Positions 51,197 to 60,417 of a stretch of 64,000 nt of DNA are shown here, piece by piece. Origin of the DNA: Bradyrhizobium glycinis (GTDB lineage: Bacteria > Pseudomonadota > Alphaproteobacteria > Rhizobiales > Xanthobacteraceae); the NCBI RefSeq assembly GCF_016031655.1, contig NZ_JACCHQ010000012.1, positions 99,501 through 163,500 of the forward strand. The letters are read 5' to 3'. Each line of letters begins with the position of its first letter. Position 1 is the first letter of the stretch. The position numbers and the translations under genes were made by a program. The notes beneath the pieces are model-generated. The model was not told where the DNA came from, made no database searches, and saw nothing but the letters and a program-made list of their open reading frames with translations.

Positions 51197-52057
51197 TTGG
51201 ACTCGATCGCCTACGTCAACGGCTCATTCGTCCCGCTCTCCGAAGCCAAGATCTCGGTGCTCGACCGCGGCTTCCTGTTCGCCGACGGCATCTACGAGGT
51301 CTCGGCCGTGCTCGACGGCAAGCTGGTCGACAATGCCTCGCATCTGGCCCGGCTGGAGCGGTCCGTCGGGGAGATCAAGCTGAAGCTGCCGGAGACCATC
51401 GAGCGTATCACCGAACTGCAGAAGGAGCTGATCGCGCGCAACAAGCTCGTGAACGGCCTCGTCTATCTCCAGGTGACGCGCGGCGCCGACAAGGGGCGCG
51501 ACTTCCCGTTTCCCAAGGCTGGCGTCAAGTCGAGCCTGGTGATGTTCACGTCCGAGAAGGACATCATCAACGCCGCGGTGGCCAAGACCGGCATCAACGT
51601 CATCACGGTGCCCGACATCCGCTGGGAGCGCCGCGACATCAAGAGCGTGGCGCTGCTTGCGCAAGTGCTGGCGAAGCAGGCCGCGGCGGAAGCCGGCGCC
51701 GGCGAAGCCTGGATGCTGCAGGACGGCTACGTCACCGAAGGCGGCTCGTCCACGGCGTTCATCCTGACCAAGGACGACGTCATCGTCACCCGCCAGAACT
51801 CCAACGCGATCCTGCCCGGCTGCACCCGCAAGGCCGTGATCGCGCTTGCCGAGGAGCGCCAGCTTCGCGTCGAGGAACGCTCCTTTACGGTCGCCGAAGC
51901 GCTCGCCGCCAAGGAAGCCTTCATCACCAGCGCATCCTCCTTCGTGCAGCCGGTGGTCGCCATCGATGGCAAGACGATCGGCGACGGCAAGCCCGGCCCG
52001 ATGGCGACGCGCCTTCGCGAGATCTACGTGGAGTTCGCCAAGGCGACGGCGGTCTGA
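51197..52057 (+). CDS. D-amino-acid aminotransferase (class IV PLP enzyme)
   Basis: A 286-residue fold-type IV aminotransferase with catalytic Lys149 in RDIKSVALL and Glu181 in VTEGGSSTAFIL; SVLDRGFLFADGIYEV (20-35) is the family N-terminus. It matches D-alanine aminotransferases, which interconvert D-alanine and D-glutamate for cell wall or catabolic use. The start codon is TTG, supported by AGGAGA 6 bp upstream. It lies after the glutamate-type transporter operon, so the two may share amino-acid metabolism. Confidence 0.88.
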   Translation: MDSIAYVNGSFVPLSEAKISVLDRGFLFADGIYEVSAVLDGKLVDNASHLARLERSVGEIKLKLPETIERITELQKELIARNKLVNGLVYLQVTRGADKGRDFPFPKAGVKSSLVMFTSEKDIINAAVAKTGINVITVPDIRWERRDIKSVALLAQVLAKQAAAEAGAGEAWMLQDGYVTEGGSSTAFILTKDDVIVTRQNSNAILPGCTRKAVIALAEERQLRVEERSFTVAEALAAKEAFITSASSFVQPVVAIDGKTIGDGKPGPMATRLREIYVEFAKATAV

Positions 52058-52103
52058 GAAGCTTTGCGAGTCGGACGTACTTTTCGCTAGGCCACGTATT
52101 GCC

Positions 52104-52271
52104 CTGCCCCTCACCCGGATCGCTACGCGATCCGACCTCTCCCCGCAGAAGAGCGGGGAGAGGTTGAGTGCGCCGAGATGGACTCTTCACTTGGATTATT
52201 GCGGTGAGGAACGCGTCGCTCTCTCTCTCCCTCGCCCCGTTCTTACGGGGAGAGGGTGGGGTGAGGGGTTG
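52104..52271. repeat. CTCTCCCC-family inverted repeat cluster
   Basis: A first hairpin ACCTCTCCCCGC / GCGGGGAGAGGT (52135-52164) and a second, CCCTCGCCCCGT / ACGGGGAGAGGG (52229-52256), are framed by GCCCCTCACCC on the left and GGGTGGGGTGAGGGG on the right. It is the largest copy of the family in this window. Confidence 0.8.
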
Positions 52272-52303
52272 TCGCCGCGAGGAAGCTGGCCGTTTTGGTC
52301 AGA

Positions 52304-52765
52304 TCACGCCACCGACGCCTTCACCTTCACCGGATGGACCGCGCGGAACGCGATCGCGATCCTGTTCCAGGCATTGATGGCCCCGATCAGCATGGTCAGG
52401 TTCACCGTCTCCTCCTCGGAGAACTGCGCCCGGACCTGTTCGTAAGTCTCGTCGGGCGCATGCGTCTCGGCGATCAGCGTCACCGCTTCGGTCCAGGCTA
52501 GCGCGGCGCGCTCGCGGTCGGAATAGAGCGGGGATTCGCGCCAGGCGTTGAGCAGGTAAATGCGCTGCTCGGTCTCGCCGCGCTTGCGGGCATCCTCGGT
52601 GTGCATGTTGATGCAGAACGCGCAGCCGTTGATCTGCGACGCCCGGATCTTGACCAGCTCGATCAGCGATTTCTCCAGGCCCGTCGACTGGATCTGCTCT
52701 TCCAGCGCCAGCAGCGCTTTGATCGTATCGGGCGCGGCCTGGTAGTAGTTCATGCGGGGCTTCAT
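52304..52765 (-). CDS. Carboxymuconolactone decarboxylase/AhpD-like protein
   Basis: A 153-residue alkylhydroperoxidase-fold protein. The AhpD signature is complete: Glu36, then CAFCINMH with Cys48, Cys51 and His55 (a redox dithiol with a proton relay). Such proteins reduce peroxides or act in thiol redox balance. Start 52765 has AGGAGA upstream. It ends 25 bp after the emrB stop on the same strand, so it may be the last gene of the efflux transcript. Confidence 0.9.
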   Translation of the reverse strand: MKPRMNYYQAAPDTIKALLALEEQIQSTGLEKSLIELVKIRASQINGCAFCINMHTEDARKRGETEQRIYLLNAWRESPLYSDRERAALAWTEAVTLIAETHAPDETYEQVRAQFSEEETVNLTMLIGAINAWNRIAIAFRAVHPVKVKASVA

Positions 52766-52790
52766 GGTCGTTCTCCTTTTCTTTGGTTGA

Positions 52791-54404
52791 TCAGTGGGCT
52801 CCACCGGCCGAGACCTGGCCGGGCTTCTTCAGAAAGAATACGGCGACGAGGGCAACGATCAGCGCCATGCCGAGCAGGTAGAAAGTATCGCTGAAGGCGA
52901 AGATAAAGGCTTGCTTCTGCACGATATGGCCGATCGCCACATAGGCGCGATGCGCGGCGTCCGCACGGTCGAGAACGCCGTGATTGACGAAATATTGCGT
53001 GAGCTGCTCGAGCCGCGTGCGCGTGGCCTCCTCGAACACAGAAACCGACTGCATCAGCACGTTGGAGTGATATTGCTCGCGCTTGGTCAGCACGGTTTGC
53101 AGCAGCGCGATGCCGACGGCGCCGCCGAGATTGCGCATCATGTTGAACAGGCCGGAGGCCGAGCCCGCATTCTCCGCTTCGATGCCAGTCGTCGCCACCG
53201 CCGACAACGGCGCCATCACCAGCGCCTGGCCGATGGCGCGCACGATATTGGGCCACAGCAGCTGGTCGGCGGCATAGTCGTTGGTCATGTCGATGTTCAT
53301 GAAGTTGGATGCCGCGAACAGAACGAAGCCGACGCCGATGATAATCCGCGCATCGAGCTTCTGCATCAGGCGCGGCACCAGCGGGATCAGCACGAGTTGC
53401 GGCAGCCCGGTCCAGGCCAGCACCATGCCGATCTGCTCGGCATTGTAGCCCTGGATGCGCGACAGATATTGCGGCAGGATGAACACCGAGCCGTAGAGCG
53501 CGATGCCGAGCAGGAAGTTCGCGAGCATGCCGAAGCCGAAATTGCGGCGCACGAGCAGGCGCAGATTGAGCAGCGGCTTCTTCACCGTGAGCTCGATGAT
53601 CAGAAAGGCGGTCAGCGCAACGGCGGCGATGATCGAGAGCTTGACGATGAAGGGCGAGCCGAACCAGTCGTCCTTGTTGCCTTCTTCCAGCACGGTCTGG
53701 AGCGCTGACAGCCCGATCGCCATGGTGATGATGCCGGCCCAGTCGCCCTCGCGAAGCAGCGACAGCTTCATGGGCTTCGTCTCGAGCGCGTACCAGAGCA
53801 TACCGACCATGATCACGCCGGGCACCAGGTTGACGTAGAAGATGTATTGCCAGCCGAAATTTTCGGTGAGATAGCCGCCGATGGTCGGGCCGATCGCCGG
53901 CGCGAATGTCGCCGACAGCGCGAACAGCGCAAGCCCGACCGGCTGCTTGGCGCGCGGCAGCAGCATGATGATCAGCGTGAAGGCCATCGGGATCAGCACG
54001 CCGCCGGTAAAACCCTGGATGGCGCGCAGCACGATCATCTGCGACAGATCCTGCGCCAATGCGCAGGCCGCGGACAGAACCAGGAACAGGATCGCATTGG
54101 TGAGCAGGTAGATGCGGATCGAGAACACCTGCGCCAGCCAGCCCGACAGCGGGATCACCACGATCTCGGCGATCAGGTAGGAAGTCGAGATCCAGCCGCC
54201 GTCGTCGATGCCGGCGCCGATCGCGCCCTGGATGTCCGCGAGCGAGGCGTTGACGATCTGGATGTTCAGAACCGCCATGAAGGCGCCGAGCGTGGCGCCG
54301 ATCACCGCGATCCAGGTCTTTGTGGACACCGCCGGCGCCGTGGGCGCAGCACGGACGGCGAGATTGGCGGAGGTGGCGTTGAGGGCTGGTTGGAGCGTGC
54401 TCAT
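52791..54404 (-). CDS. emrB: DHA2-family efflux permease (EmrB-like)
   Basis: A 537-residue MFS drug:H+ antiporter of the 14-helix DHA2 family with the WISTSYLIAEIVVIPLSGWL and LPRAKQPVGLALFAL motifs expected in EmrB. It pairs with the membrane-fusion protein at 54522-55703 to export lipophilic compounds through an outer-membrane channel. A repeated regulatory box lies in the 117-bp gap between the two genes, which suggests an extra promoter for this gene. Confidence 0.92.
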   Translation of the reverse strand: MSTLQPALNATSANLAVRAAPTAPAVSTKTWIAVIGATLGAFMAVLNIQIVNASLADIQGAIGAGIDDGGWISTSYLIAEIVVIPLSGWLAQVFSIRIYLLTNAILFLVLSAACALAQDLSQMIVLRAIQGFTGGVLIPMAFTLIIMLLPRAKQPVGLALFALSATFAPAIGPTIGGYLTENFGWQYIFYVNLVPGVIMVGMLWYALETKPMKLSLLREGDWAGIITMAIGLSALQTVLEEGNKDDWFGSPFIVKLSIIAAVALTAFLIIELTVKKPLLNLRLLVRRNFGFGMLANFLLGIALYGSVFILPQYLSRIQGYNAEQIGMVLAWTGLPQLVLIPLVPRLMQKLDARIIIGVGFVLFAASNFMNIDMTNDYAADQLLWPNIVRAIGQALVMAPLSAVATTGIEAENAGSASGLFNMMRNLGGAVGIALLQTVLTKREQYHSNVLMQSVSVFEEATRTRLEQLTQYFVNHGVLDRADAAHRAYVAIGHIVQKQAFIFAFSDTFYLLGMALIVALVAVFFLKKPGQVSAGGAH

Positions 54405-54468
54405 GGAAGCCTCGTCTCGGGTACGGAGACAGGATGCGTTAGGCGGGTGGGTTCGATCATCGTGGACG

Positions 54469-54485
54469 TTCTGGAAGGATCATCC
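54469..54485. promoter_or_regulatory. Repeat of the LysR-like box inside the efflux operon
   Basis: TTCTGGAAGGATCATCC at 54469-54485 matches TTCTGGAAGGATTATCC at 55767-55783 at 16 of 17 positions, same orientation. It lies between emrA and emrB. See 55767-55800 for the full site. Confidence 0.65.
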
Positions 54486-54521
54486 TTGCGGATTCGACAG
54501 TCCGGCCGGAGCCTGCCGGCT

Positions 54522-55703
54522 TCAGCCGCCGTTTGGGTTTGGTGCGTTGTCAGCCACACGCTTTGCGCTGTCGCGCTCGGCCAGCACAGCCTGTTTGGTG
54601 TCGACGGTCGGTACCGCGGACATGCCGGGCCGCAGCAAGCCGGTGAGATTGTGGTCGTCGAGCACGATCTTCACCGGAACGCGCTGCACGATCTTGGTGA
54701 AGTTGCCGGTGGCGTTGTCGGGCGGCAGCAGTGCGAATTCGAGCCCGCTCGCCGGCGACAGGCTGTCGACATGGCCGCGCAGGGTGGTGTTGCGGAAGCT
54801 GTCGACGTGCAGCTCGACCGGCTGGCCCGGCCGCACATGCGTGAGCTGGGTCTCCTTGAAATTGGCGATGACATAGACGGCGTCGAGCGGCACCACCGCC
54901 ATCAATTGCGTGCCGGCTTGCACGTATTGGCCGACCCGCAAGCTGCGGGCGCCGACCGTGCCGTCCACGGGAGCTGTGATCTCCGTATAGGACAGATTCA
55001 GCGCCGCCTGCTGCGCGACTGCGCGGGCGCGTTCGAGCTGGGCGGCGGCCTGGGCGCGTTGGGTGGTGAGCACGTCGACCTTGCGCTGCGCGGCGACGAG
55101 GCCGGACTTGGCATGCTGCAATTGCGCGCTGCTGGCGCGCAGCGCCGCATCGGTCTGCTGCGCGCGCTGGATCGTGCCGGAGCCCGACTTCATGAGGTCG
55201 TCGTAGCGGGCGCGCTCCTCCTGCGCGAATTTCAGATTGGCCTCCGCAGCAGCGACATCGGCAGTGCTCTGTTCGATGATCGGCTGCTGCAGTTCGAGCT
55301 GGGCGTCGATGTTGCGGACCGAGGCTTCGCCGGCAGCGACGTCGGCTTTCGCCTGGTCGAGCGCCGCCTTGAAATCGCGGTCGTCGATCTTGGCCAGCAG
55401 CTGGCCCGCCCGAACCTTCTCGTTGTCGCCGACCAGCACCTTGGCGATGTAGCCGGAGACCTTCGGCGCGACGATCGTGGAGTCCGCCTTCACATAGGCG
55501 TCGTCGGTCGATTCGAGGTAGCGGCCGTTAGTCCAGTAATCGTGTCCGTAGTAGGCCATGGTTGCCGTGCCTGCGAGGAGCGCGAGCACCAAGGCCGCGC
55601 GCCGGACCCTGTTCCGGGCCTGGGCAGTGGGCGGCGCCTTGGCGTAATCACGAGTGATTTCAGTTGCTTCCTGGAAGGTCTCGGTGCGGGGCATTTCGGA
55701 CAT
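54522..55703 (-). CDS. emrA: HlyD-family membrane-fusion protein (EmrA-like)
   Basis: A 393-residue periplasmic adaptor. One N-terminal transmembrane helix (about 32-52) precedes the GHDYWTNGRYLESTDDAYVKAD start typical of EmrA, lipoyl-like halves, and a long alpha-hairpin (about 105-215, rich in Ala/Gln coiled-coil heptads). The C-terminal beta-barrel holds the family YTEITAPVDGTVG motif. It bridges the EmrB permease to an outer-membrane channel, which is not encoded here. Divergent from the LysR regulator. Confidence 0.92.
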   Translation of the reverse strand: MSEMPRTETFQEATEITRDYAKAPPTAQARNRVRRAALVLALLAGTATMAYYGHDYWTNGRYLESTDDAYVKADSTIVAPKVSGYIAKVLVGDNEKVRAGQLLAKIDDRDFKAALDQAKADVAAGEASVRNIDAQLELQQPIIEQSTADVAAAEANLKFAQEERARYDDLMKSGSGTIQRAQQTDAALRASSAQLQHAKSGLVAAQRKVDVLTTQRAQAAAQLERARAVAQQAALNLSYTEITAPVDGTVGARSLRVGQYVQAGTQLMAVVPLDAVYVIANFKETQLTHVRPGQPVELHVDSFRNTTLRGHVDSLSPASGLEFALLPPDNATGNFTKIVQRVPVKIVLDDHNLTGLLRPGMSAVPTVDTKQAVLAERDSAKRVADNAPNPNGG

Positions 55704-55766
55704 TGCGGTCTCCTGTCAGCTCGCTGAGACTATCGGTCTTGCTGGCACGGATGATAATCGGCTAAA

Positions 55767-55800
55767 TTCTGGAAGGATTATCCATTGAGGGTGGATAATC
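55767..55800. promoter_or_regulatory. LysR-type box in the emrA-lysR divergent promoter
   Basis: TTCTGGAAGGATTATCC (55767-55783) contains one arm of a perfect 8-bp inverted repeat GATTATCC (55776-55783) / GGATAATC (55793-55800) around 9 bp. A third GATAATC half lies at about 55752-55758. The palindrome and its place fit a LysR regulator site, and the 17-bp block repeats at 54469-54485. Confidence 0.72.
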
Positions 55801-55910
55801 TAAGCCGTCACCGTGATGTCTACCGGGTCAGGCGCACAGCTGCGCCAGGGCGATTGCCGTCTCTGTCGCGCGATTGCTGCTGAGGCGCACATCCCAGTGC
55901 AAGGAAAGCC

Positions 55911-56822
55911 ATGGATCGATTGACCAGCCTCGAAGTGTTCAGCCGGGTGGTCGAGACCGGCGGCTTCTCCGCAGCAGGCCGCAAGCTCAACATGTCGACC
56001 ACCATGGTGAGCAATCACGTGCAGGCATTGGAAGACCGGCTCGGGGTGCGGCTGCTTCACCGCACCACGCGCAAGGTCAATCTGACCGAGATCGGCAAGG
56101 CCTATTACGACCGCTGCGTCCAGATTCTCGCCGACATCGAACAGGCCGACGACATCGCGAGCGAATTGCAGTCGGTGCCGCGCGGCACGCTGCGCATTCA
56201 CGTCGCCACGCACATGGTGCCGTTCGTCGCGCCGATTGCGGCGAAACTGCTGTCGACCTATCCGGAGCTCAAGATCGATCTGCGCATGGGCGAGGCCGAG
56301 GTCGACCTCATCGAGGAAGGCTACGACGTTGCCCTGCGCATGACTTCGCCGCCGGACTCCAGCCTGATCGTGCGCAGCCTTGCCACTTGGCGTCACGTGC
56401 TGTGCTGCTCCCACGATTACATCGAAAAGCACGGCCGGGTGCAGAAGCTCGACGAGCTCACCGGGCACAATTGTGGTCGGCACTTGAACTATCCGTTCGG
56501 CGACGAATGGCAGTTCCTCGATCGCAAGGGCACGCCGGCCTCGGTGCGCGTCTCCGGCAGCTTCGTCACCAATAGCGGGGAAGCGCTGCGCAAGGTCGCG
56601 CTGGAGGGCGCCGCCATCTGCCTGATGGCGGGGTTCCTCATTCAGGATGATCTCGAAGCCGGCCGCCTCGTGCGCCTGTTGCCGGAATATCGGACCGTCG
56701 AGCTCTCCATGAACGCGGTCTATCCGCATCGTCATCATCTGTCGGCGAAGGTGAGGACCTTCATCGACCTGCTCGTGCACCACAGCGCCGAGCAACAGAA
56801 GCTGATCAATCCGTATTCATGA
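55911..56822 (+). CDS. LysR family transcriptional regulator
   Basis: A 303-residue LTTR with an N-terminal winged helix (about 1-60; SLEVFSRVVETGGFSAAGRKLNMS) and a ligand-binding domain (about 88-295). Start 55911 has AAGGAA just before it. It is divergent from emrA, and by family habit controls that operon through the box at 55767 and probably 54469. The inducer is probably an exported compound; not known. Confidence 0.92.
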   Translation: MDRLTSLEVFSRVVETGGFSAAGRKLNMSTTMVSNHVQALEDRLGVRLLHRTTRKVNLTEIGKAYYDRCVQILADIEQADDIASELQSVPRGTLRIHVATHMVPFVAPIAAKLLSTYPELKIDLRMGEAEVDLIEEGYDVALRMTSPPDSSLIVRSLATWRHVLCCSHDYIEKHGRVQKLDELTGHNCGRHLNYPFGDEWQFLDRKGTPASVRVSGSFVTNSGEALRKVALEGAAICLMAGFLIQDDLEAGRLVRLLPEYRTVELSMNAVYPHRHHLSAKVRTFIDLLVHHSAEQQKLINPYS

Positions 56823-56834
56823 GCGGCACCGTGC

Positions 56835-59800
56835 TCAGGCCGCTCGCGCCATTGCCGGCCGGCCGAGCCGTGATTCGACCTCGGTCTTGACTTGCGCGAT
56901 CGCAGCCTCCTTCACCGGCCCATAGCCGCGGATGTTCATGGGGGCCTTGGCTATGGCAATGAGATCTGGAAGGCGCGCCGCGTCGAGCTCGCCCAGCATC
57001 CGCTCGATCAGGCCTTCATACCAGGCGATCAGCTCACGCTCGGCGCGCCGTTCCCCGGTGTAGCCGAACGGATCAAACGGCGTTCCGCGCAACCCCTTCA
57101 GGCGCGCGAGCATGGCCAGAGGCACCTGAATCCACTGGCCGAAGGCCCGTTTGCGCGGACGTCCCCGTGCATCGCGCCGCGACTGCAGGAATGGCGGGGC
57201 GAGGTGGTACTGGATGCTGAATCCGTCCTCGAATTCGCGCTTCAGCTCGTCGAAGAAGCCGCTTCGCATGTGCAGCCGTGCCACCTCGTACTCGTCCTTG
57301 TAGGCCATCAGCTTGAACAGGGCGCGAGCCACCGCATCGGTCATGGCCTCGCTGCTCAGGACAGCCTCGGCGCGGCGGACCTTCGCAACGATCGCCCGGT
57401 AGCGCGCGGCATAGGCTTCATCCTGATAGGCGGTGAGGAAGTCGGCGCGGCGTTCAATGAGTTGGTCGAGCGTCTCGACCGTGGACACATCGTCCGCCTT
57501 CGGCAGAAAATCCGGATCGGCGGCGGCGATCCGGCCCCAGGCAAAGGCCTGCCGGTTGCGTTCGACCGCGACTCCGTTGAGCTCGATCGCGCGCAGCAGC
57601 GCCTGCAACGAAACAGGGACGAGACCGCGCTGCCAGGCAAAGCCCAGCATGATGATGTTGGCGTAGACGGCATCGCCGAGCAGGCGCTCGGCCAGCGCAT
57701 TGGCATTGATCGTGTCGAGATTGTGCTCGCCGATGGCCTGACCGATTGCGCGCAGGCGGCTTGGCGCAGCGAGATCGGCGTCGCGGAAGCGGACCACGTC
57801 GCCGGTCGGCATCTCCGCGGTGTTGACGGCGGCACGGGTGCCGCGGCGATAGGTGCCTGAGGCCTTCGGCGAGGAGCTGACGACGAGATCGCAGCCGATC
57901 AGCGCGTCGGCAGCGCCCTGGTCGATGCGAACCTGGTGCAGCGCCTCGGGGCTCGCCGCCAGGCGAATGTAGCTCAGCACAGGCCCGAATTTCTGCGCAA
58001 AGCCGGTGAAGTCGAGTACCGAAACGCCGCGGCGTTCCAGATGCGCGGCCATGCCGATCAGCGCGCCGACCGTGATCACGCCGGTGCCGCCGACCCCGGT
58101 CACGAGCAGGTCGTAGGGCCGGTCGAGCGTTGCGGGCGCGGGCAGGGGGAGCGTCGCGGCGTGGCCGGCCGCATCGATCCGGCTCGCGTTCTTCTTCCGC
58201 CGCGTTGCGCCGTCGATCGTGACAAAGCTCGGGCAGAAGCCGTCCAGACAGGAAAAATCCTTGTTGCAGGTCGACAGATTGATCTGCCGCTTGCGGCCGA
58301 ACGGCGTCTCCTTCGGCTCGACGCTGAGGCAGTTGGATTCGACCGAGCAGTCGCCGCAGCCTTCGCAGACGAGATCGTTGATGTAGGCGAAGCGCTTGGG
58401 ATCGGCCATCTGCCCGCGTTTGCGTCGGCGCCGCTTCTCGGTGGCGCAGGTCTGCTGATAGATCAGGACCGAGACGCCGGCAACTTCGCGCAGCTCGCGC
58501 TGCACGGCATCCATCTCCTCACGCGGGTGAATGGTGACGCCGGCTGGCAGGTCGGACGGCGAGAACTGCGCGGGATCATCCGACACCAGCGCGATGCGCG
58601 TCACCCCTTCGGCGCGGACGCTGTGCGCGATCGCATGGACGCTGATGGGACCGTCGACCGGCTGGCCGCCGGTCATTGCCACGGCATCGTTGAACAGGAT
58701 CTTGTAGGTGATGTTGGCCTTGGCCGCGATCGCCTGCCGGATCGCCATCGAGCCGGAATGGTAGTAGGTGCCTTCGCCGAGATTCTGGAACACGTGCTTG
58801 TGCCCGGTGAAGCGTGACGAGGCTGCCCAGTTCACGCCCTCGCCGCCCATCTGGATCAGCGAGGAGGTCTCGCGGTCCATCCAGCTCGCCATGAAGTGAC
58901 AGCCGATGCCGGCGAGCGCCTTCGATCCTTCCGGTACTTTGGTCGAGGTGTTGTGCGGACATCCCGAGCAGAAATAGGGCGTGCGGGTCGCGCCGCTGAC
59001 ATTGATCGTGCGCGCGGCCTCCGGCATTAGGGCGGCCGCGCGCGCGGCGAGACTGAGACCCGGAAACATCGGATCGAGCCGGCGCGCGAGCACGCTCGCG
59101 AGCGCGCGGGGCGACAATTCGCCGATCCAGGAGATCAGCCGTGCACCGGTTTCGTCGTGCTTGCCGACCATGCGCTCGGGCTTGCTGCCGGGATAGTCGT
59201 AAAAGTATTCCTTGAACTGGCTCTCGATGATGCCGCGCTTCTCCTCGACCACCAGGATCTCGCGCTTGCCCTTCACGAACTCCATCGCATCATGCAGCGC
59301 CAGCGGCCAGACCATGCCGACCTTGTAGACGTCGATGCCGATGCGGCGGCAGGCCGCTTCATCGAGGCCCATCAGCCGCAACGCTTCCATCAAGTCGAAA
59401 TGCGCCTTGCCGGTCGTGACGATGCCGTAGGTGGCGCCGGGAATATCGTAGATGTGCCGGTCGATCGGATTGGCCTTGGCGAAGGCGTAGACCGCGTGCT
59501 TCTTGGCTTCCAGCCGTTCCTCGATCTGCGGGCCCGGCAAATCGGGCCAGCGATAGTGCAGGCCGCCGGGCGGCGGCGTGAAGTCGGGCGTGCGGAACAT
59601 GCGCGGCGGGCGCAGCGTGACGGATGCGCCTGATTCCACGATCTCGGAGATCGCCTTGAAGCCGACCCACATGCCCGAGAAGCGGCTCAGCGCGTAGCCA
59701 TATTCGCCGAACGCCAGATATTCGCCGACGTCGGCAGGATGCAGCGTCGGCATGAACCAGCTCATGAAGGCGACGTCGGACTGGTGCGGCATCGAGGAGG

Positions 59801-60266
59801 AGACGCAGCCATGGTCGTCGCCGGCGACCACCAGCACACCGCCATGCGGCGAGGAGCCGTAGGCGTTGCCGTGCTTGAGCGCATCGCCGGACCGATCGAC
59901 GCCCGGGCCCTTGCCGTACCAGAGCCCGAATACGCCATCGACCTCGCGGTCAGCTTGCGTCTCGACCTGCTGCGAGCCGAGCACAGCTGTCGCCGCGAGG
60001 TCCTCGTTCACGGCGGGGAGGAATTCGATGCGGTCCCGCTTGAGCCGCTCCTGGATGCGCCAGAGCTCGAGATCGATGCCGCCGAGCGGCGAGCCGCGAT
60101 AGCCGGAGATGAAGCCGGCGGTGTTGAGCCCGGCCGCACGGTCCCGTCGCGCCTGGTCGAGCGCGATGCGGACGATGGCCTGCGTGCCCGTGAGGAAGAC
60201 GCGGCCCTCCTCACGCTCGTAGCGGTCGGAGAGTTCGTACGTGTCGAGTGACGGAATCGCGTCCAT
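56835..60266 (-). CDS. Indolepyruvate ferredoxin oxidoreductase family protein (fused IorAB type)
   Basis: A 1143-residue fused 2-oxoacid:ferredoxin oxidoreductase. An N-terminal pyrimidine-binding region (about 20-240) leads to a ThDP domain (about 430-535; CSGCPHNTS and the acidic FNDAVAM loop). A 4Fe-4S ferredoxin-like stretch follows (about 634-646, CEGCGDC then C). The gamma-subunit-like domain (about 718-900; GVGGTGVITVGALIG) and a C-terminal helical region end the protein. It decarboxylates aryl-pyruvates (indolepyruvate, phenylpyruvate) to acyl-CoAs, passing electrons to ferredoxin, in aromatic amino acid degradation. Controlled by the divergent Lrp regulator. Confidence 0.93.
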   Translation of the reverse strand: MDAIPSLDTYELSDRYEREEGRVFLTGTQAIVRIALDQARRDRAAGLNTAGFISGYRGSPLGGIDLELWRIQERLKRDRIEFLPAVNEDLAATAVLGSQQVETQADREVDGVFGLWYGKGPGVDRSGDALKHGNAYGSSPHGGVLVVAGDDHGCVSSSMPHQSDVAFMSWFMPTLHPADVGEYLAFGEYGYALSRFSGMWVGFKAISEIVESGASVTLRPPRMFRTPDFTPPPGGLHYRWPDLPGPQIEERLEAKKHAVYAFAKANPIDRHIYDIPGATYGIVTTGKAHFDLMEALRLMGLDEAACRRIGIDVYKVGMVWPLALHDAMEFVKGKREILVVEEKRGIIESQFKEYFYDYPGSKPERMVGKHDETGARLISWIGELSPRALASVLARRLDPMFPGLSLAARAAALMPEAARTINVSGATRTPYFCSGCPHNTSTKVPEGSKALAGIGCHFMASWMDRETSSLIQMGGEGVNWAASSRFTGHKHVFQNLGEGTYYHSGSMAIRQAIAAKANITYKILFNDAVAMTGGQPVDGPISVHAIAHSVRAEGVTRIALVSDDPAQFSPSDLPAGVTIHPREEMDAVQRELREVAGVSVLIYQQTCATEKRRRRKRGQMADPKRFAYINDLVCEGCGDCSVESNCLSVEPKETPFGRKRQINLSTCNKDFSCLDGFCPSFVTIDGATRRKKNASRIDAAGHAATLPLPAPATLDRPYDLLVTGVGGTGVITVGALIGMAAHLERRGVSVLDFTGFAQKFGPVLSYIRLAASPEALHQVRIDQGAADALIGCDLVVSSSPKASGTYRRGTRAAVNTAEMPTGDVVRFRDADLAAPSRLRAIGQAIGEHNLDTINANALAERLLGDAVYANIIMLGFAWQRGLVPVSLQALLRAIELNGVAVERNRQAFAWGRIAAADPDFLPKADDVSTVETLDQLIERRADFLTAYQDEAYAARYRAIVAKVRRAEAVLSSEAMTDAVARALFKLMAYKDEYEVARLHMRSGFFDELKREFEDGFSIQYHLAPPFLQSRRDARGRPRKRAFGQWIQVPLAMLARLKGLRGTPFDPFGYTGERRAERELIAWYEGLIERMLGELDAARLPDLIAIAKAPMNIRGYGPVKEAAIAQVKTEVESRLGRPAMARAA

Positions 60267-60317
60267 GGCGGACCTCGCGCGGCATCCTGCCCAGTTTGGG
60301 AGGTTATGCCCGCGCCG

Positions 60318-60398
60318 CTGGTAGGTCTTACCTATTTATCCCCTCTAGCGCATAGAATCGGTAGAATTTTGCATATGAGCATTCAATCTGGTAGGTCT
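60318..60398. promoter_or_regulatory. Repeated CTGGTAGGTCT sites in the IOR-lrp divergent promoter
   Basis: CTGGTAGGTCT occurs at 60318-60328 and again at 60388-60398, 70 bp apart. The first copy extends into the inverted repeat TAGGT-CTT-ACCTA (60322-60334). Such spaced sites fit an Lrp-type regulator that binds as an octamer. Both promoters of the divergent pair fall here. Confidence 0.6.
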
Positions 60399-60417
60399 GC
60401 TCGAACTGGAGCCCCCC

